From the NCBI RefSeq assembly GCF_030503735.1, contig NZ_CP073096.1, positions 1,178,001 through 1,242,000 on the forward strand: a stretch of DNA of 64,000 nt, written 5' to 3'. Below the pieces are notes generated by a model. That model ran no database searches, was not told the origin of the DNA, and saw only the letters and a list, made by a program, of their open reading frames with translations. A program made the position numbers and the translations under genes. The first letter of the stretch is position 1. Each line of letters begins with the position of its first letter. Source of the stretch: Corynebacterium tuberculostearicum (GTDB lineage Bacteria; Actinomycetota; Actinomycetes; Mycobacteriales; Mycobacteriaceae). Of the stretch, positions 25,563-34,225 are shown in pieces.

Positions 25563-27257
25563 CTAGTCCTTCTCCCCCTCCTCGGGGGAATCTTTGATGG
25601 AGGAATTCTGTTCCTCGTCCGTTTCGGCCTCTAGCTCTTGGCTAAGCGGCTTGGCGACGCCCCTTTTCGCCCCTTCGTCCGACTCGCCCGACTGGTCCGA
25701 CTCGTCCGGCTCGTCTGCTGGAGCATCCTCTGAAGGAGCCTCCTCATTCTCGGTCTCTTCGGCGGAATCATCGACGGTCGCCCCATCCTCGACGATCTCA
25801 GCGTCTACAATTTCCGGATCGGTAATGGGCTCGCGTTCCGGCTCGGCGGCTGCATCGTTAGCCGCAGCGTCTTCAGCGGAGGCAGCCGGATCAAGTGCTG
25901 GTTGGTCCGCCTCCGAGCCTGTGGTGTTCCCTGCTTCGGTCATGCGGGCGGTGCGCCAAGCAACAAAGGCAAAGCCCGCAGCGACAGCGCAGCCCACCAC
26001 GGCCATCCACAAGGCAGCAAGCCCTGCGGCTGTCCATAGCTGCGGTCCAGTAGCACCGTAGTAGCCGAGTTCACCGCTAACTAAATAGCAGGCAATAAAC
26101 ATAATCACTGCGGAAGCTACCGTAGCTACTAGGATCTCTTGAAAGCTTGGCCGCTTCTTGTACAAGGAATAGACCGCAGCAGCTACGGGGACAATGAGTA
26201 GGGCTACGGCCCAACCGGGCATGGACGCCGGGATGCCGCCGGCAATTGGCAGCGGTGGCAGCGGAACCAACTGAGCGCTAAAAAGACTGACCGAGCCCTC
26301 GCCCACAGAAAACTCCGAGCCCACCAGAACCGAGGCGGCGCTGACGATTGCGTTGGGAAGATATAGCAGGCTCAATAACACCAGCCCGGCAACTCCCATT
26401 CCAGACACCGTAGGGTATTCATCCATCATCTCCCCCTGGTGGGAGACGTTAATGAGGAATACCACCGCGAAGAGGACGGTTGCGCCGATGGCGAGATAGG
26501 CGAGGTAGCGAAGGGCGATAAGGGTGGCATCGACAAGCAGGCGCGGAAGCCCATAGCGCTTTGCCAAGGCCCGCCACAGGCGCGTTCCCATACCTGCCGC
26601 CATGGCGGCTAGATGCAGGACAACAACGCGGAGCAGCGCCTGTGCGAGATTCGGCGGCGAAACGTCATAGACCTTGCCCGCATCCCACAGCATCAGCCAG
26701 AAAATAAGGGTAAATAGCACTGGGACGCCGAGCACGCAGGCCAAAAGAATAAGCAGGTCCTTGACACTGACTTTGTGTTTTACCGCACTGCGCACCCGCA
26801 CTGCCACCACCGTGGCGAGGATAAGGGCCGGCAAGGCCGGCAGGAAGGAAATATGTACCTCGGCAGCCGAAACCGGGGCGAGGTTAAAGACCATCCAGGA
26901 CTCCGCCACGATGGTGTACCACCACGCCATGGGCGAGCCAGCCAGCAAAAGTCCGCCGAGGGAAATGGCCATAATGATTAGGACAATAACCACATTAGGC
27001 ACCGCCGCAGTAAATAACAGACGGCGAATGCGGCCGGCCTTAGTCAATGGGGCGGGAGCGCGGCGCGCCTTGGCTTTCGAGCCGGCCTTTCGGGCGACGC
27101 GTTGAGCCGACCCAGATGGTTGCCGCACCCCGCTGCTATGGGGTGCACGAGGGGTGCGCTCCGCGCGGACCGTCCGGCCCCGCGCCTGGCTACGCGGGCG
27201 GGGCGTTGACCGAGATTGGGGGCTGGTGTTTTTGTTCATCGGCGTCCACTTTGCCAC
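25563..27257 (-). CDS. perM: PerM-like polytopic membrane protein (DUF6350), cell-division associated
   Basis: 564 residues in three parts: a cytosolic basic Arg/Ser/Pro-rich N-terminus (about 1-75), a block of eight or more hydrophobic helices (about 80-430), and a strongly acidic Glu/Asp/Ala/Ser tail (about 440-564). It occupies the place of Rv0955 (PerM), an actinobacterial membrane protein linked to FtsB stability and division under stress. The GTG at 27257 gives the longest form; ATG 27239 (MNKNTSPQ) is equally possible. The acidic tail ends 10 bp before purN. Confidence 0.8.
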   Translation of the reverse strand: MAKWTPMNKNTSPQSRSTPRPRSQARGRTVRAERTPRAPHSSGVRQPSGSAQRVARKAGSKAKARRAPAPLTKAGRIRRLLFTAAVPNVVIVLIIMAISLGGLLLAGSPMAWWYTIVAESWMVFNLAPVSAAEVHISFLPALPALILATVVAVRVRSAVKHKVSVKDLLILLACVLGVPVLFTLIFWLMLWDAGKVYDVSPPNLAQALLRVVVLHLAAMAAGMGTRLWRALAKRYGLPRLLVDATLIALRYLAYLAIGATVLFAVVFLINVSHQGEMMDEYPTVSGMGVAGLVLLSLLYLPNAIVSAASVLVGSEFSVGEGSVSLFSAQLVPLPPLPIAGGIPASMPGWAVALLIVPVAAAVYSLYKKRPSFQEILVATVASAVIMFIACYLVSGELGYYGATGPQLWTAAGLAALWMAVVGCAVAAGFAFVAWRTARMTEAGNTTGSEADQPALDPAASAEDAAANDAAAEPEREPITDPEIVDAEIVEDGATVDDSAEETENEEAPSEDAPADEPDESDQSGESDEGAKRGVAKPLSQELEAETDEEQNSSIKDSPEEGEKD

Positions 27258-27641
27258 CTTCCGGAAACAAAATCGGGGTGGCGCGACGAGACACCCTCAA
27301 AATCACCGCCAATAACCACTACATCTCGAATATACAATTATATAAGGAGTATGGAATCTACCCTCTTTTCACACCTTTAACTCTGATGTAATACTATGAG
27401 TCAGAAAGTCACCGAATTTAAGTGACGCACGCGAAGTCAAAGTGGGATCTTTATCGCACCTATACACTTGTACTCAAGGCATGCTGCCAGCTCGTGGGCA
27501 ATTTCCACGAAGAGCGCCTAAAGAATTCTTAATTTGGGTTGCCGTTATCTTTTCGAGACGCTACTGTTACATCTCGTTGGTAACAAGAAGGTCACAATCT
27601 CGTAACTAACCCAGCAGGGATGTAACGCCCTTCTACAGATT
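27258..27641. other. Divergent intergenic region between perM and the M23 peptidase
   Basis: About 385 bp without a gene; AT-rich around 27330-27400. A 6-bp hairpin (TCGTGG/CCACGA) lies at 27492-27510. The 3' part carries the GTAAC-type repeats listed separately. Confidence 0.5.
27566..27626 (+). promoter_or_regulatory. MtrA-box-like repeat array upstream of the M23 peptidase
   Basis: GTAAC at 27580, GTCAC at 27591 and GTAAC at 27602 are spaced exactly 11 bp apart, one helical turn. Further copies are GTTAC at 27566 and GTAAC at 27622. Directly repeated GTMAC units are the known pattern for MtrA binding in actinobacteria, and MtrA represses M23 peptidase genes in C. glutamicum. The assignment is inferred. 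Confidence 0.55.
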
Positions 27642-27665
27642 GTGAAGATGACGAAAGAAGACCTA

Positions 27666-28415
27666 ATGCGAAGCAAAGTTCAGCGTGGCGCCGGTCGCCA
27701 TCGCAAGATTGTCACCTCGCAGACCGCCAAGGGCCGCATCGCCGTTATGACGGTTGCGGCAGGTGCAGTTTCCACCGCCGGCGTCGGTGGCGCAGCCGCC
27801 GCAAACATCCAGTCCGATAACGCGGCTACTACCAAGACGCAGTCCGTTGACTTCGAGCTCGCCTCCGATTCCACCCAGGTCCAGGACGCTGCCGAAGCTC
27901 CCGTTGACGCCACCCCACAGATCCTCAACGTAGCCGAGGCAAAGCCGGTGGCCGATCTTAGTGACCAGCTCAACAAGGCTATCCAAGCCTCCGAGGAACG
28001 CGCTGCTGCTGACGAAGCCGCTCGCGCACCTTCCGTTGCCCGCCCTGCCGAAGGCGCATTCACCTCCCCATTCGCTATGCGCTGGGGCACCTTCCACAAG
28101 GGCATCGACATCGCCAACTCTCCCGGCACCCCAATCCTTGCTGTCATGGATGGTACGGTCATTGACTCCGGTCCAGCTTCCGGCTTTGGCCAGTGGATCC
28201 GCATCATGCACGACGACGGCACCATGACCGTTTATGGTCACATGCAAACTCTTGACGTGGCCGTCGGCGAGCACGTGCATGCCGGCCAGAAGATTGCCGG
28301 CATGGGCTCGATGGGCTTTTCCACCGGCTCCCACCTCCACTTCGAAGTTCACCCGAACGGTGGCGAGGCAATCGATCCGCAGCCTTGGCTGGCTGAGCGA
28401 GGCATCGACCTCTAA
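27666..28415 (+). CDS. Secreted M23-family metallopeptidase (LytM-type)
   Basis: Cell-wall endopeptidase of about 250 residues. A basic start (MRSKVQRGAGRHRK) and a hydrophobic export helix (IAVMTVAAGAVSTAGVGGAAAA) precede an Ala/Glu-rich spacer, then the M23 domain with zinc ligands in FHKGIDIA (HxxxD) and SHLHFEVH (HxH). The frame extends to GTG 27642 and ATG 27648. ATG 27666 is preferred because GAAAG lies nine bases upstream and the sequence from there has a normal signal. A paralogue follows at 29050, and the pair flanks uvrD as Rv0950c does. Confidence 0.9.
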   Translation: MRSKVQRGAGRHRKIVTSQTAKGRIAVMTVAAGAVSTAGVGGAAAANIQSDNAATTKTQSVDFELASDSTQVQDAAEAPVDATPQILNVAEAKPVADLSDQLNKAIQASEERAAADEAARAPSVARPAEGAFTSPFAMRWGTFHKGIDIANSPGTPILAVMDGTVIDSGPASGFGQWIRIMHDDGTMTVYGHMQTLDVAVGEHVHAGQKIAGMGSMGFSTGSHLHFEVHPNGGEAIDPQPWLAERGIDL

Positions 28416-28440
28416 GGCCCACCCCCAACACCTTCTTGCT

Positions 28441-28473
28441 AAGCGCCGCAGTGGCTTCCCTGCGGCGCTTTTT
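28441..28473 (+). terminator. Terminator after the first M23 peptidase
   Basis: AAGCGCCGCAG (28441-28451) pairs with CTGCGGCGCTT (28460-28470), followed by TTT. Confidence 0.9.
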
Positions 28474-29049
28474 CATGTCCACAATCGCCCTAAAGACACC
28501 AGCGACGACTCCCGACCATCGAAGCTCCAGCCAACCTTCCCCAAAACAACTCAAGTGCGTCCCAGCCTTCCCATTGCGCCTCCAACAAAGGGCAAGCCCC
28601 GCCAAGACGAGCGCTCTACCACCGGACCCTAGACACAAATTGCGCCGCACAGGCAAGTCCAGTGCGCAGCCTTGTCGCAGGTAAATGCACATTTTTCGCT
28701 AATCACTGGGTTTGAACGCAACACGCCATTTCCAGAGCGGCACACCCACCCCCGAAGTCTACCCCCAGACCCTAAACCAAAACTTTACACACACCACTCC
28801 AGTCACATTCGTAACACGCACAACAAGCTGGCATGTTCGAATAATTTCGAATTATTTCCGCCGCTACCAGCGATTTTTAAGATTGCGCACACAGTTCAAG
28901 CGGGCTAACTTTAACTCGTTGCCACAAGCGAACACGGACGCAAGCATTTCTGCTTTCCGGCGTGTCGCGCTTGGCAGTTGAAAGGCGCCGCTCCGTTCAG
29001 GGTGCGAGCGTCCCGAGACCATGCACAGCCATGAAAAGGACTTAAAACT
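28474..29049. other. 576-bp intergenic region before the second M23 peptidase
   Basis: No convincing gene. It includes a 17-bp inverted repeat AATAATT-TCG-AATTATT at 28840-28856, inside two TTCGAA copies 11 bp apart (28836 and 28847). GTCAC (28802) and GTAAC (28811) are also present, spaced 9 bp. The leader of the second peptidase may be long. Confidence 0.5.
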
Positions 29050-29808
29050 ATGAAGCGCATGAACCGCGCACGCAAGAATGTAGCGTTAAGCGTCATCACG
29101 CTCGGCACCGTTCTTGCTACCGGCACCACCGCTTTTGCTGCAGAGCCAGTGGCTAGCGTGGACGTATCAGACGGCTCCTCCGAGCCCACCGCTACCAATG
29201 TAGATAACGCCGGAGTGGTCGACGCCCTTGTTGGCCTAGCCACCACCTCGGTTGGCCTGCTCAACGGCGAGGCTACGCCACAGGTAGACGGCAACGAATC
29301 GGGCGGCGTGAACATCGTCCTCGACCCGGGTTCTGTACCAGGTTTGAAGGAAGCATTCGCCCCAAAGGGCAACCACTCCGGTCTCACCACCAAGCGCGGC
29401 AAAGACTCAGCGGGCAATACCGTGGTCTTTCCTACCTCCGGCACCCTTACTTCTGGCTTTGGCCAGCGCTGGGGCACCACGCACAACGGCATCGACGTAG
29501 CTAACTCGGTTGGCACCCCGATTCACGCGGTCATGGACGGTACCGTCATCAACTCCGGCCCGGCACAGGGCTTTGGCAACTGGATCCGCATCCAGCATGA
29601 TGACGGCACCATCTCCGTCTACGGCCACATGCCGGCAGACCAGCTCAAGGTGACTGTGGGCGACCGCGTGACCGCGGGTCAGGAAATTGCCGGCATTGGC
29701 AATGAGGGCCGCTCCACTGGCCCCCACCTCCACTTTGAGATTCATCCGGGCGGCGGCGCACCTGTTGACCCGGTGAGCTGGTTCAACGAGCGCGGCATTT
29801 CGGTCTAG
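29050..29808 (+). CDS. Secreted M23-family metallopeptidase, second copy
   Basis: 252 residues: a signal peptide (MKRMNRARKNVALSVITLGTVLATGTTAFA, cleavage probably after AFA), a ~95-residue spacer, and a C-terminal M23 domain with zinc ligands in THNGIDVA and PHLHFEIH. It is clearly paralogous to the peptidase at 27666 over the catalytic domain, but the spacer differs. Ribosome site AAAAGGAC is eight bases before the ATG. It ends convergently with uvrD; the two stop codons share the bases CTAG. Confidence 0.92.
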   Translation: MKRMNRARKNVALSVITLGTVLATGTTAFAAEPVASVDVSDGSSEPTATNVDNAGVVDALVGLATTSVGLLNGEATPQVDGNESGGVNIVLDPGSVPGLKEAFAPKGNHSGLTTKRGKDSAGNTVVFPTSGTLTSGFGQRWGTTHNGIDVANSVGTPIHAVMDGTVINSGPAQGFGNWIRIQHDDGTISVYGHMPADQLKVTVGDRVTAGQEIAGIGNEGRSTGPHLHFEIHPGGGAPVDPVSWFNERGISV

Positions 29809-32324
29809 AGCTTTTCCATCGGCACTCCGCCGATGAGCATCAGCCGGACCTTGCCGGAGGAACCAAAGTCCACGGTGACCGTGGCACGCTTGCCGGAGCC
29901 GGCCGTCTCTATAACGGTCCCGAGCCCGTATTTGGCGTGGTTGACGCGGTCACCCACGGCGAGGTTGAGGTTATTGTTCTTGGGCATGGAGGTCGCCGCC
30001 GGTTTCTTAGTGCGTTGCGATGGGGAAGACGCAGCGCGCCCTGCACCGCGGGATCCGCCCCGAGAACCGCTATTGCTCCACCCAGACCAGTCGCGGCCGT
30101 ATGAGCGACCATATTGGTAGTCGTCCTCGCCCCACGCGCCGGTCAGGGAGCTATCGGAGTCTTCGCGCTGCCAGTTAATGAGGTCTTCAGGGACCTCGCC
30201 GAGGAAGCGACTGGCGGGATTAGTCACCGGGTTGCCCCACGCCGAGCGCAGAATGGCACGGGTAAGATACAACTGCTCGCGGGCACGGGTAATGCCGACA
30301 TAGGCCAAGCGGCGCTCCTCGCTTAATTCCTTTGGGTCCCCCAGTGAGCGCATGTGTGGGAATTGACCATCCTCCCAGCCGGTCAGAAAGACCACGGGGA
30401 ACTCAAGGCCCTTTGCGGTGTGCAGAGTCATCATAGTGACCACACCGGTCTCAGAATCTGGAATCTGGTCGGCATCGGCCACAAGCGAGACCTTTTCCAA
30501 AAAGGCTTGCAGTGAGCCGGGGGCGGCCTCGCCCTCTTCTACTAGCTCGGAGGGGTCCACTGCATCCGCGCCCGAAGCAGCAAGCTGGTTGGCCGCCTCC
30601 GAGGTGAATTCGCGAGCGACCGATACCAACTCGTTCAGGTTATCTAGGCGCGCGCCATCCTGCGGATCGTTCGAATTTTCCAATTCCGCTTTATACCCCG
30701 TGGCATCCAAAATGGCGGTAAGCAGCTCGCCCAAATCCGGTTGGCCAGTAACCTCATCGCGCATGGACGGAATCTGATTGCGGATGCCCTCCATCATCTC
30801 GTTGAATTTGGTGACCGCGTTAACGGCTCGAGTTCCCAGGCCGGGAACCTCGCCCCGAGGGACATCGGCAAGCGCCTTGCCAAAGCTGATGCCTTGGTTC
30901 TCCGCGTGCAGGGCGATATGCCCCTGCGCTTTGTCACCAATGGCACGCTTGGGCACGTTGATAATGCGGCGCAGGCTCACCGTATCGTCCGGGTTATCCA
31001 GGATGCGCAGGTAGGCCACCATATCGCGGATTTCGCGCCGCTCATAAAAGCGCGTGCCACCGACCACCTTGTAGGGAATACCGGAACGTATAAAGATATC
31101 TTCCAGCGCACGAGAGGCGTTATTGGTGCGGTACATGACCGCGATATCGGAATAGCTGCGTCCCTTATCCGCCAATGAGTCGATTTCAGAGGCGATAAAC
31201 CGCGCCTCATCATGCTCGTTATCGGCCACATAACCCACGATCTGCTCGCCTTCACCATGGGCGGTCCAGAGGTTCTTCTCGCGGCGGTTCTCATTTTTTG
31301 CAATAACGGCATTGGCCGCATTGAGAATGGTCTGGGTGGAGCGATAATTCTGTTCCAGCAAGATCGTGTGCGCCTGTGGGTAGTCGCGCTCGAATTCCTG
31401 GATATTGCGGATGGTCGCGCCGCGGAAAGCATAAATGGACTGGTCCGAATCGCCCACTACGCACAACTCGGGGGCATCGGGGCCGAGCTCTCCCCTGCCC
31501 ACGAGCGCAGCAACCAGCGCGTACTGGGCGTGGTTGGTGTCCTGGTACTCGTCGATAAGCACGTGCTTGAAGCGCCGGCGATAGAAATCCACCGCCTGCT
31601 GGTGCTGGGTGAAAATCCGCACCACCTCACCGATGAGATCATCAAAGTCCACGGCATTGGCTGCACGCAGGCGGCGCTGGTATTCGGCATATACCTGAGC
31701 CACGGTGATCTCAAACGGGTTCTTCGTCTGTTGTGCCGCCTCCAGCGCGGATTCGGGCCCAATGAGTTCGTTTTTGTGGTTAGAAATCTGATTGGCCAGG
31801 ACCCGCGGGGTGTACTTCTTTAGATCCAGCTGCATGTCCTTAGCAATCATGGACAAAAGCCGGCGGGCATCATCGCCATCATAAATGGTGAAGTTGGTAT
31901 TAAGGCCCGGCACGAGCTGCGCGTTTTGGCGCAGGATGCGCACACAGATGGAGTGGAAGGTAGACACCCACATGCGCTCGGCCACGGGGCCGACCAGCCC
32001 GCCCACGCGCTCCTTCATTTCCGCGGCGGCCTTATTAGTAAAGGTAATGGCGAGAATCTCCCACGGATTCACCCCGCGGTGGCGCATGAGATAGGCAATG
32101 CGCCGGGTAAGCACCGCTGTCTTGCCGGAACCGGCGCCCGCCACGATGAGCAGTGGGCTACCGGAATGGGTAACGGCCTCTAGCTGCTGCGGGTTAAGGC
32201 CCTCGGCCAAGGCATCGGGGGATTCGGATTGCGGGCTCGCTGCGCGCGGTGCGCCGAAGCCGCCAAAGGGGCTAGGGCTCGAGGCACCGCCGGTGGAAGG
32301 GCTAAAAGGAGAGTTTTCGTTCAT
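29805..32324 (-). CDS. pcrA: ATP-dependent DNA helicase UvrD/PcrA (UvrD1)
   Basis: Superfamily 1 3'-5' helicase of nucleotide-excision repair and replication restart. About 839 residues with Walker A AGAGSGKTAVLTRRIAYL, motif Ia ITFTNKAAAEMKERV, Walker B LIDEYQDTNHAQY, motif III GDSDQSIYAFRGA, motif IV ILLEQNYRS, motif V MTLHTAKGLEFPVVFL and motif VI LAYVGITRARE. The C-terminal tail ends in a Tudor-like fold (VGDRVNHAKYGLGTVIET). ATG 32324 (MNENSPFSP) is chosen, with GGAAGG close upstream; the frame continues to 32357. The neighbours are as in Rv0948c-Rv0950c. Confidence 0.95.
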   Translation of the reverse strand: MNENSPFSPSTGGASSPSPFGGFGAPRAASPQSESPDALAEGLNPQQLEAVTHSGSPLLIVAGAGSGKTAVLTRRIAYLMRHRGVNPWEILAITFTNKAAAEMKERVGGLVGPVAERMWVSTFHSICVRILRQNAQLVPGLNTNFTIYDGDDARRLLSMIAKDMQLDLKKYTPRVLANQISNHKNELIGPESALEAAQQTKNPFEITVAQVYAEYQRRLRAANAVDFDDLIGEVVRIFTQHQQAVDFYRRRFKHVLIDEYQDTNHAQYALVAALVGRGELGPDAPELCVVGDSDQSIYAFRGATIRNIQEFERDYPQAHTILLEQNYRSTQTILNAANAVIAKNENRREKNLWTAHGEGEQIVGYVADNEHDEARFIASEIDSLADKGRSYSDIAVMYRTNNASRALEDIFIRSGIPYKVVGGTRFYERREIRDMVAYLRILDNPDDTVSLRRIINVPKRAIGDKAQGHIALHAENQGISFGKALADVPRGEVPGLGTRAVNAVTKFNEMMEGIRNQIPSMRDEVTGQPDLGELLTAILDATGYKAELENSNDPQDGARLDNLNELVSVAREFTSEAANQLAASGADAVDPSELVEEGEAAPGSLQAFLEKVSLVADADQIPDSETGVVTMMTLHTAKGLEFPVVFLTGWEDGQFPHMRSLGDPKELSEERRLAYVGITRAREQLYLTRAILRSAWGNPVTNPASRFLGEVPEDLINWQREDSDSSLTGAWGEDDYQYGRSYGRDWSGWSNSGSRGGSRGAGRAASSPSQRTKKPAATSMPKNNNLNLAVGDRVNHAKYGLGTVIETAGSGKRATVTVDFGSSGKVRLMLIGGVPMEKL

Positions 32325-32421
32325 AGTGCCTTCCAACCTACTAGCCCCACCGGACACGACTCGTTTCCGCCGTGCGAGCTGCTATTTCCTTTTGCGCGGG
32401 CGGGTGGCACAATATGGTCTT

Positions 32422-32745
32422 ATGACCGCAGAAGAACACAAAGACATCGTCGATAACGGCTTGGACATCCGCACCCCTTCGGGAACGGATGATCCCCTTT
32501 CTGATGCGGAGATCCAGCAGTATCGCGAAGAAATCAACCGCATGGACCGCATCATCTTGGACGCTGCCAAACGCCGCACGGAAGTCTCTCAGGCTATTGG
32601 CCGCACCCGCATGAGCTCCGGCGGCACCCGCCTGGTCCACACCCGCGAGATCGCCATTTTGAATCAGTTCCGCGATGAACTTGGGGAAGAAGGCCCCACC
32701 ATCGCTTCGGCGCTGCTGCGGATGGGCCGCGGCCGGCTGGGTTAG
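32422..32745 (+). CDS. Chorismate mutase (AroQ type, Rv0948c-like)
   Basis: 107 residues. The helical AroQ core is EIQQYREEINRMDRIILDAAKRRTEVSQAIGRTRMSSGG then VHTREIAILNQFRDELGEEG; the conserved Arg and Lys/Arg residues that hold chorismate fall in LxxxAKRR and IGRTRM. It converts chorismate to prephenate for Phe and Tyr; the short actinobacterial intracellular form usually needs DAHP synthase as an activating partner. The start is ATG 32422 with a -10-like AATAT just upstream, so it may be leaderless. Confidence 0.9.
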   Translation: MTAEEHKDIVDNGLDIRTPSGTDDPLSDAEIQQYREEINRMDRIILDAAKRRTEVSQAIGRTRMSSGGTRLVHTREIAILNQFRDELGEEGPTIASALLRMGRGRLG

Positions 32746-32792
32746 CCGAATAATTACTGGCCAGCCGATACTATGCAGTACCCTGAATTAGC

Positions 32793-34139
32793 ATGAATGC
32801 AGTTCTCGTCGCCGTCATAGTCATGCTCGTGCTCGCCCTCCTGCGCGTGCATGTGGTAGTAGCACTCTTCCTAGGAGCCATCGTCGGCGGGCTCCTGTCG
32901 GGCATGGGCCTCGATGCCACCATGGTCGCCTTCCAAGATGGCTTGGGCGGCGGCGCCAAGATTGCGCTAAGCTATGCCCTCTTGGGTGCTTTTGCCATGG
33001 GCGTAGCCTCGGCCGGGCTGCCACAGGTCCTGGCTAATTTCCTCATCCGCAAGCTCGGCGGCAGCGGCGAAGCAGACCCCAAGACCGCACTGGCTACCAA
33101 GTGGATGCTCATCCTCGGGCTCATTGCCATGTCCGTAATGAGCCAGAACCTCATCCCGGTCCACATCGCCTTCATCCCTCTCATCGTCCCGCCGCTGCTT
33201 ACAGTAATGAATAAGCTGCGCTTGGACCGCCGGCTAATTACCACCTGCCTGACCTTTGGCCTTATCACCACCTACATGTTCATTCCGGTGGGCTTTGGCT
33301 CCATCTACTTAAATGACATCCTGCTCTTTAATATCCAGAAGGCGGGGCTTGATACCTCCGATATCAATATCATGCAGGTTATGGGCGTACCGGCGCTCGG
33401 CATGCTCGCCGGCCTACTCATCGCGATCTTTTTTAGCTACCGCAAACCGCGCGACTATGAGAATCTGCCCATCGCGGCTGAGGAGCACCAAGAGGCCCCC
33501 TCTGCCTATAAGGTGTGGGTTTCCGTCGTAGCCATCATTGCCACCTTTGCGGTGCAGATTGTCATGCAGGCGCTCGACTTCGAATCCGATGGCCTCATGG
33601 TCGGCGCGCTAACCGGCCTGGGCATTTTGCTGCTTACCGGCGCGGTGGATTGGAAGCACGCGGACGATGTCTTTACCAATGGCATGAAGATGATGGCGCT
33701 CATCGGCTTCATCATGATCACCGCCCAGGGGTTCGCCTCGGTCATGACGGCGACCAATGAGGTCGGCCCGCTGGTGGATGCCACCGCCAACCTCTTTGGC
33801 ACCAATAAGGTCCTTTCCGCCGGCGCGATGCTGGTGGTGGGCCTGGTGGTCACCATGGGCATCGGATCGTCCTTTTCCACCTTGCCCATCATCTCCGTTA
33901 TCTATGTGCCGCTGTGCATGTCGTTGGGCTTTAGCCCCGCGGCCACCGTGGCGCTTATTGGCACCGCAGGCGCGCTTGGCGACGCCGGCTCTCCCGCCTC
34001 CGATTCCACCCTCGGCCCTACCGCCGGCTTGGGCGCGGATGGCCAGCACGACCACATCCGCGACTCGGTCATTCCCACCTTCATCCACTTCAATATTCCG
34101 CTGCTTATCGCCGGCTGGGCAGGCGCACTCATCCTTTAG
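32793..34139 (+). CDS. Na+/H+ antiporter family (NhaC/YuiF-like) membrane transporter
   Basis: 448 residues with about 11-12 hydrophobic helices (MNAVLVAVIVMLVLALL at the N-terminus). The repeated stretches SYALLGAFAMGVASAGLPQVLANFL and MGIGSSFSTLPIISVIYVPLCMSLGFSPAATVALIGTAGALGDAGSPASDSTLG are typical of the Na+/H+ antiporter family. The transported ion is inferred from family only. It is 47 bp after the chorismate mutase and before pgi. Confidence 0.82.
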   Translation: MNAVLVAVIVMLVLALLRVHVVVALFLGAIVGGLLSGMGLDATMVAFQDGLGGGAKIALSYALLGAFAMGVASAGLPQVLANFLIRKLGGSGEADPKTALATKWMLILGLIAMSVMSQNLIPVHIAFIPLIVPPLLTVMNKLRLDRRLITTCLTFGLITTYMFIPVGFGSIYLNDILLFNIQKAGLDTSDINIMQVMGVPALGMLAGLLIAIFFSYRKPRDYENLPIAAEEHQEAPSAYKVWVSVVAIIATFAVQIVMQALDFESDGLMVGALTGLGILLLTGAVDWKHADDVFTNGMKMMALIGFIMITAQGFASVMTATNEVGPLVDATANLFGTNKVLSAGAMLVVGLVVTMGIGSSFSTLPIISVIYVPLCMSLGFSPAATVALIGTAGALGDAGSPASDSTLGPTAGLGADGQHDHIRDSVIPTFIHFNIPLLIAGWAGALIL

Positions 34140-34225
34140 AAGGGCCCGGCGTGGCTGCCCTTTCTGGACTACGGTGGGAGGGGTACATGTTGCCAATGCG
34201 CTAGTTGCCAGAAAGGCCAACCATC

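Noticed and set aside
27351..27380. Short leader peptide frame after AAGGAG upstream of the first M23 peptidase
   Set aside because: Only nine codons, with the ribosome site too close to the ATG and no attenuator structure.
28474..29049. c-di-AMP (ydaO-type) riboswitch or 6C RNA in the leader of the second M23 peptidase
   Set aside because: Actinobacterial wall-hydrolase genes often have such leaders, and a C-rich loop (GTCT-ACCCCC-AGAC) is present. The conserved ydaO core and the paired C6 hairpins could not be traced, so neither is called.
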